Source of the DNA: an uncultured Acidocella sp. | GTDB taxonomy: Bacteria > Pseudomonadota > Alphaproteobacteria > Acetobacterales > Acetobacteraceae | Length of the DNA stretch: 64,000 bases | Assembly (NCBI RefSeq): GCF_946222605.1 | Contig: NZ_CAMIIE010000005.1 | Span: 1-64,000, forward strand | Direction of reading: 5' to 3' | In this document: one piece after another, positions 58,889 through 64,000 of the stretch | Layout of the letters: every line of letters begins with the position of its first letter | Position numbering within the stretch: position 1 is the first letter of the stretch | Notes under the pieces: generated by a model | Databases searched by the model: none | What the model saw: the letters and a program-made list of their open reading frames with translations, nothing else | What the model was told of the DNA's origin: nothing | Program-made: the position numbers and the translations under genes

Positions 58889-59907
58889 TAGTTCTTCGCC
58901 TTATCGACCAGCGCGCCCTTGGAGATCCAGGGCATCATGCCGCGCAGCTTCGCACCCACTTCCTCGATCGGGTGGGCGGCGTTGCGGGCGCGCACGGCCT
59001 TGAAGCTGGCCTGGTGCACCTTGTTCTCCAGCATCCAGTCGCGGGTGAAGCGGCCGGTCTGGATGTCTTCCAGCACCTTCTTCATCTCAGCCTTCGTTTC
59101 GGCGGTGATGATGCGCGGGCCGGCGACATATTCACCATACTCGGCGGTGTTGGAGATCGAGTAGTTCATGTTGGCGATGCCGCCCTCATAAATCAGGTCG
59201 ACGATCAGCTTCACCTCGTGCAGGCACTCGAAATAGGCCATCTCGGGGGCATAGCCGGCCTCGACCAGCGTCTCGAACCCGGCGCGGATCAGCTCGACCA
59301 GGCCACCGCAAAGCACGGCCTGCTCGCCGAACAGGTCGGTCTCGCACTCTTCCTTGAAGGTGGTCTCGATGATGCCGCCCTTGCCGCCGCCATTCGCGGA
59401 GGCATAGGACAAAGCGATCTCGAAGGCGTTGCCGGACGGGTTCTGCGCCACCGCCACCAGCGTCGGCACGCCGCCGCCCTTCAGATACTCACCGCGCACG
59501 GTATGGCCGGGGCCCTTCGGGGCGACCATGAACACGTCGATATCCTTGCGCGGGTCGATCAGGTTGAAATGCACGTTCAGGCCGTGAGCGAAGGCAATGG
59601 CGGCACCCTCGCGCAGGTTCGGGGCCAGATCCTTGTAATACAGGTCGGCCTGGCCCTCATCCGGGGTCAGCACCATCACCACATCGGCCCATTTCGCGCA
59701 CTCGGCCGGGCTCATCACCTTCAGCCCCGCACCTTCCGCCTTGGCAACGCCGGCGGACCCGGCGCGCAGACCGATGGCGAGTTCCTTGACGCCGGAATCC
59801 TTCAGGTTCAGCGCATGGGCATGGCCCTGGCTGCCATAGCCGATGATGGCGACCTTCTTGCTCTTGATCAGATTAACGTCGGCATCCCGGTCGTAATAAA
59901 CGCGCAT
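58888..59907 (-). CDS. ilvC: Ketol-acid reductoisomerase
   Basis: A 339-residue class I enzyme of branched-chain amino acid synthesis. GYGSQGHAHALNLKDSG binds NADPH; GPGHTVRGEYLKG and the metal-binding acidic residues in CETDLFGEQAVLCGG follow, then ECLHEVKLIVDLIYEGG. AGGAA lies before the ATG. Its stop overlaps the presumed start of DUF1489. Confidence 0.97.
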   Translation of the reverse strand: MRVYYDRDADVNLIKSKKVAIIGYGSQGHAHALNLKDSGVKELAIGLRAGSAGVAKAEGAGLKVMSPAECAKWADVVMVLTPDEGQADLYYKDLAPNLREGAAIAFAHGLNVHFNLIDPRKDIDVFMVAPKGPGHTVRGEYLKGGGVPTLVAVAQNPSGNAFEIALSYASANGGGKGGIIETTFKEECETDLFGEQAVLCGGLVELIRAGFETLVEAGYAPEMAYFECLHEVKLIVDLIYEGGIANMNYSISNTAEYGEYVAGPRIITAETKAEMKKVLEDIQTGRFTRDWMLENKVHQASFKAVRARNAAHPIEEVGAKLRGMMPWISKGALVDKAKN

Positions 59908-60077
59908 GTCTAGGGTTCCTGGTTGGTCTTGTAAAATACTGGCGGCTCACCTAGCGCGTTATGGCGGCCCTGTCACCCGCCCCCCGGCTGATTTCCGGCA
60001 TGCCAGCCTCCCGCTGCGCGCAATGTTATTTCCACCAGAGGCCATATTGTGGAATTTTCGGATCAATGCGGGCTGCG

Positions 60078-62870
60078 CTACCCGCTATTGCGCAACGCCG
60101 CCGCGGCCCCATTGATGGAGATATGCACACCGCGGCGGATGCGCTCGGAGGCTTCGCCATCCTCGCTCTGCTCGCGATAGCGGCGCATCATCTCCACCTG
60201 CACATGGTTCAGCGGGTCCAGATAAGGGAAGCGGTTGAGCACCGAGCGGCGCATCACCGGGTTGCGGTCGAGCAGTTCGGCCTGGCCGGTGATCTCCAGC
60301 AGATAGGCGCGGGTGCGCTCATATTCGGCGATGATGCGCGGGAAGATGCGCGCCCGCAGCTCTTCATCCTGCACCAGGGCGGCATAGCGCGCGGCGATGC
60401 CCATATCCGCCTTCGCCAGTACCATGTCCATGTTGGAAAGCAGCGTGGAAAACACCGGCCAGTCACGGAACATGGCCTGCAGCAGCGCCATCCCGGCCTC
60501 GCGCCCGCGCGCCGCCAGCAGCCGCTCCACCGCGCTGCCGAACCCGTACCAACCGGGCAGCATGATGCGGCATTGCGCCCAGGAAAACACCCAGGGAATC
60601 GCCCGCAAATCCTCGATCGAGCGGCTCTTGCTGCGGCTCGCCGGACGGCTGCCGAGATTGAGCGCGGCGATTTCCGAAATCACCGTCGATTGCCAGAAAT
60701 AATCCTCGAAGCCTTCGGTCTCGTAGACCAGGTTGCGGTAGGCGGCGAAGGCATTGTCGGAAAGATCACCGAGTGCGCCGACAAAGTCCTCCTCGGGCGG
60801 CGCCGCCACGGCCTGGTCGGCGGTGGCAACCAGCGTCGCCGCCACGATCACCTCCAGATTTCGCCGGCCAACTTCCGCATTGCCGTATTTCGCGGCGATC
60901 ACCTCGCCCTGCTCGGTCAGGCGGATCTGCCCCTGCACCGCGCCGGAAGGCTGCGCCAGAATCGCCTGGTAGGACGGCCCGCCGCCGCGCCCGACAGAGC
61001 CGCCGCGGCCATGAAACAGCCTGATCCGCACACCATGTTTGGCAAACACCTCAACCAGCCCGACCTCGGCGCGATAGAGCTCCCAGCCGGAGGTGACAAA
61101 GCCGCCATCCTTGTTGCTGTCCGAATAGCCGAGCATCACCTCCTGCACATCGCCGCGCCCGGCCAGCAATTTCCGATAGGCCGGGGCGGCGAACAGCGTC
61201 TCCATGATCGCCGGGGCGGCGCGCAGATCCTCGATGGTTTCAAACAGCGGCACCAGATTCACATCCAGCGCGCCTTCCGCCGGGCGCAGCAGCCCGGCCT
61301 CCTTCAGCAGCACCGCCAGCTCCAGCATGTCCGACAGACCATCGGTCTTGGAGATGATCATGGTGCGGATGCAGCGCTTGCCATAACGCAGATGCGCGGC
61401 CCGCGCCTCGTCGAAAATCGCCAGCTCCTTGGCGGTCAGCGCGCTGTAGGCCACATGGCGGGAGACCAGCGGCCGGGCGGTTTCCAGCTCCTTCAGCAAA
61501 ATCCCGATCCGGCCCTGCTCATCCAGCGCCAGATAATCGGTGCCGGGCTGGGCGATGGCCAGCAGCTCCGCCACCACTTTCTCATGCACATCGGAATTCT
61601 GCCGCAGATCCACCGGCGCCAGCGTCCAGCCAAAGGCCTTCGCCGCGCGCAGCAACGCGCCGAGCCGGCCTTGCGTCGCCAACACCCCGGCGCCATGGCG
61701 CTCCAGCGAGCGCGCCACCACCAGCAGATCGGCGATGAAATCCTCCACCTGCGGGTACGGCTGCGCCTGCACCCCGCGCACGGAGGCGGAGATGGAGCCG
61801 GTATGCTCGCGGCCCAGCAGCGTTTCATAAGTGGCGGCCAGCCGCGCCTGCACATTCGCCAGCGCCAGCCGGTAGGGCTCATCGGCACGATGCTCGGATT
61901 TATCCGGAGAGTTGTCGGCCAGGGCGCGCAGCTCCGGGGTCACGTCGACCAGCAGCATGGCGAAGGAGAGTTCCTGGCGCAAAATCCGCGCCTCGGCGAT
62001 GTAATGGGTCAGCGCCTTGTCGGCCTGCGTCGCCAAAGTCTGGCGCAGCACGTTGGCGTCCACGAACGGATTGCCGTCACGGTCGCCGCCGATCCAGGTG
62101 CCGATTTCCAGGAAAGCCGGCAGCTCCGCCAGCCCGGCGCCGGTGGCGCGCTCCACCGCCGCATAGAGCTTCGGCACCTCGGCGAAGAAGGTGGCATCGA
62201 AGAAAGTCAGTGCGTTGGCGACCTCGTCCAGCACCGAGAGCTTGGACATGCGCAGCATCCGCGTCTGCCAGAGTGTCAGCACCCGGGCGCGCAAGGCGGC
62301 CTCGATCTCGGCGCGTTCGCCCAGCGTATCGGCCAGCCGGTCGCGCCGGGTCAGCAGCCCGGCAATGGCGTCCAGACAATCCAGGATGGAGCGGCGCTGC
62401 ACTTCCGTCGGGTGCGCGGTGAGCACCGGAACGATATAGGCGCTGCCGAAGAACTCCTTCAGCCGGGCTTCGTCATAGCCATGCGCGCGGGCCTGGTTGA
62501 GGCTGCCGGCCAGTGAATCCTCACGCGGGCCGGCCCCGGCGATCAGATGCGCGCGCCAGCGGCGGGTATGGTGATGATCCTCGGCGATATTGGCGAGGAT
62601 GGAGAAATAGCCGAAGGCGCGGGTGACGCGGTTGATTTCCGCATCGGACAGCCCGGCCAGAATCTGCTCCAGCTCCGCCTGGGCGGATTTATCCTCGTCG
62701 CGATGATAGCGCACGGCGAGCTGGCGGATGGTCTCGATCAGCCCGTAGCTCGCCGGGCCGTCAATGGCGCGGATGGTATCGCCGAGAATGCGCCCCAGCA
62801 GGCGAATATCCTCACGCAGGGCCTCATCGAGTGACTCAGAACGGTGCTTTTGCACTTCAGACGTATCCAT
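60078..62870 (-). CDS. ppc: Phosphoenolpyruvate carboxylase
   Basis: A 930-residue enzyme making oxaloacetate from PEP and bicarbonate. Catalytic His in VLTAHPTEVQRRS, Lys in GYSDSNKDGGF, the glycine-rich loop FHGRGGSVGRGGGPSYQAI and the C-terminal ISINGAAAALRNSG. The ATG at 62870 fits family length; an upstream in-frame start would read through the acs terminator. Confidence 0.97.
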   Translation of the reverse strand: MDTSEVQKHRSESLDEALREDIRLLGRILGDTIRAIDGPASYGLIETIRQLAVRYHRDEDKSAQAELEQILAGLSDAEINRVTRAFGYFSILANIAEDHHHTRRWRAHLIAGAGPREDSLAGSLNQARAHGYDEARLKEFFGSAYIVPVLTAHPTEVQRRSILDCLDAIAGLLTRRDRLADTLGERAEIEAALRARVLTLWQTRMLRMSKLSVLDEVANALTFFDATFFAEVPKLYAAVERATGAGLAELPAFLEIGTWIGGDRDGNPFVDANVLRQTLATQADKALTHYIAEARILRQELSFAMLLVDVTPELRALADNSPDKSEHRADEPYRLALANVQARLAATYETLLGREHTGSISASVRGVQAQPYPQVEDFIADLLVVARSLERHGAGVLATQGRLGALLRAAKAFGWTLAPVDLRQNSDVHEKVVAELLAIAQPGTDYLALDEQGRIGILLKELETARPLVSRHVAYSALTAKELAIFDEARAAHLRYGKRCIRTMIISKTDGLSDMLELAVLLKEAGLLRPAEGALDVNLVPLFETIEDLRAAPAIMETLFAAPAYRKLLAGRGDVQEVMLGYSDSNKDGGFVTSGWELYRAEVGLVEVFAKHGVRIRLFHGRGGSVGRGGGPSYQAILAQPSGAVQGQIRLTEQGEVIAAKYGNAEVGRRNLEVIVAATLVATADQAVAAPPEEDFVGALGDLSDNAFAAYRNLVYETEGFEDYFWQSTVISEIAALNLGSRPASRSKSRSIEDLRAIPWVFSWAQCRIMLPGWYGFGSAVERLLAARGREAGMALLQAMFRDWPVFSTLLSNMDMVLAKADMGIAARYAALVQDEELRARIFPRIIAEYERTRAYLLEITGQAELLDRNPVMRRSVLNRFPYLDPLNHVQVEMMRRYREQSEDGEASERIRRGVHISINGAAAALRNSG

Positions 62871-62923
62871 GCGCGTATCAAACGCGCTTATCGCGATCGC
62901 GCAAGCGTTTTTTGCAGCGCAAC

Positions 62924-62950
62924 AAAAAAGCCGCTCCCAAGGGGAGCGGC
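62924..62950 (-). terminator. Rho-independent terminator of acs
   Basis: GCCGCTCCC (62930-62938) pairs with GGGAGCGGC (62942-62950), loop of three, followed on the minus strand by six T. Confidence 0.88.
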
Positions 62951-62965
62951 CTCTTTCATGCCGAA

Positions 62966-62997
62966 CCGTATGTATACTGATTAAAACATCCGTATAC
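62966..62997. promoter_or_regulatory. Paired GTATAC sites between acs and ppc
   Basis: The palindrome GTATAC occurs at 62972-62977 and 62992-62997, twenty bases apart (two helical turns), with CCGTAT preceding or overlapping each. It could be a regulator site, but the acs terminator lies between it and ppc. Confidence 0.25.
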
Positions 62998-63000
62998 CGG

Positions 63001-64000
<1,000 letters not shown>

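Noticed and set aside
59961..62516. 851-residue open frame on the plus strand
   Set aside because: Antisense shadow of ppc; composition is His/Gln/Arg-rich as expected for the reverse frame of a GC-rich gene.

Overview
The window looks like a high-GC chromosome segment from an alphaproteobacterium, most likely of the acetic-acid-bacterial / Rhodospirillales type. Supporting signs are a PhaR-type polyhydroxybutyrate regulator, a sigma-54 glnB-glnA unit, the fabD-fabG-acpP-fabF-mltG operon, DUF1489 behind ilvC, DUF1272, PetP/PetR-type regulators and a long isocitrate lyase. No rRNA, phage, IS transposase or CRISPR array is visible. Two patches (about 157-1413 and 35430-37340) are clearly richer in A+T than the rest and carry proteins I cannot place. 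They look acquired.

Bases 1410-19923 form one large envelope-lipid locus. It holds what appears to be a full set of bacterial sphingolipid genes: a dedicated acyl carrier protein, serine palmitoyltransferase, a fatty-acyl ligase, a ketosphinganine/ceramide reductase-like epimerase, a GNAT-like ceramide synthase and a di-iron hydroxylase. Interleaved are genes for an inositol head group (inositol-phosphate synthase, an inositol-phosphate cytidylyltransferase-like enzyme, a CDP-alcohol phosphatidyltransferase), a GT4 glycosyltransferase plus PIG-L deacetylase pair, a GT32-like DXD glycosyltransferase, an LptF/LptG-type permease pair without LptD, and a polytopic glycosyltransferase. My reading, which is inference, is that it makes and exports a glycosylated inositol-phosphoceramide, comparable in logic to fungal/plant GIPCs or the first steps of GPI anchors.

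Bases 19971-32486 hold central metabolism and envelope genes: isocitrate lyase, mobA, tRNA-His, an aminotransferase, glnB-glnA behind a sigma-54 promoter, rdgB, yqgE, a peroxiredoxin, a polyprenyl-phosphate sugar synthase fused to GtrA with a GT83-like transferase, a threonine dehydratase and an acyltransferase 3. Bases 32791-35422 encode a MarR regulator, an OmpR-type response regulator and a histidine kinase. After the second A+T-rich patch come an orphan NuoB/HyfI-like protein, trpS, and an H-NOX-like sensor next to a GGDEF-EAL protein.

Bases 41565-47675 hold an SGNH hydrolase, murJ, a CHAP lipoprotein, ogt, a quinone reductase, a PAP2 phosphatase and an LplT-like transporter. Bases 47812-53236 are a polyhydroxybutyrate/ketone-body region: scoB, scoA, thiolase, a short class III-like PhaC, a PhaE-like partner, PhaR and an ankyrin-like secreted protein. 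Bases 53590-64000 hold mltG-fabF-acpP-fabG-fabD, a small GCG_CRPN-type secreted protein, DUF1489, ilvC, ppc and the 3' part of acs. Three MITE-like palindromic elements and four hairpins with a shared A/T core lie between genes.
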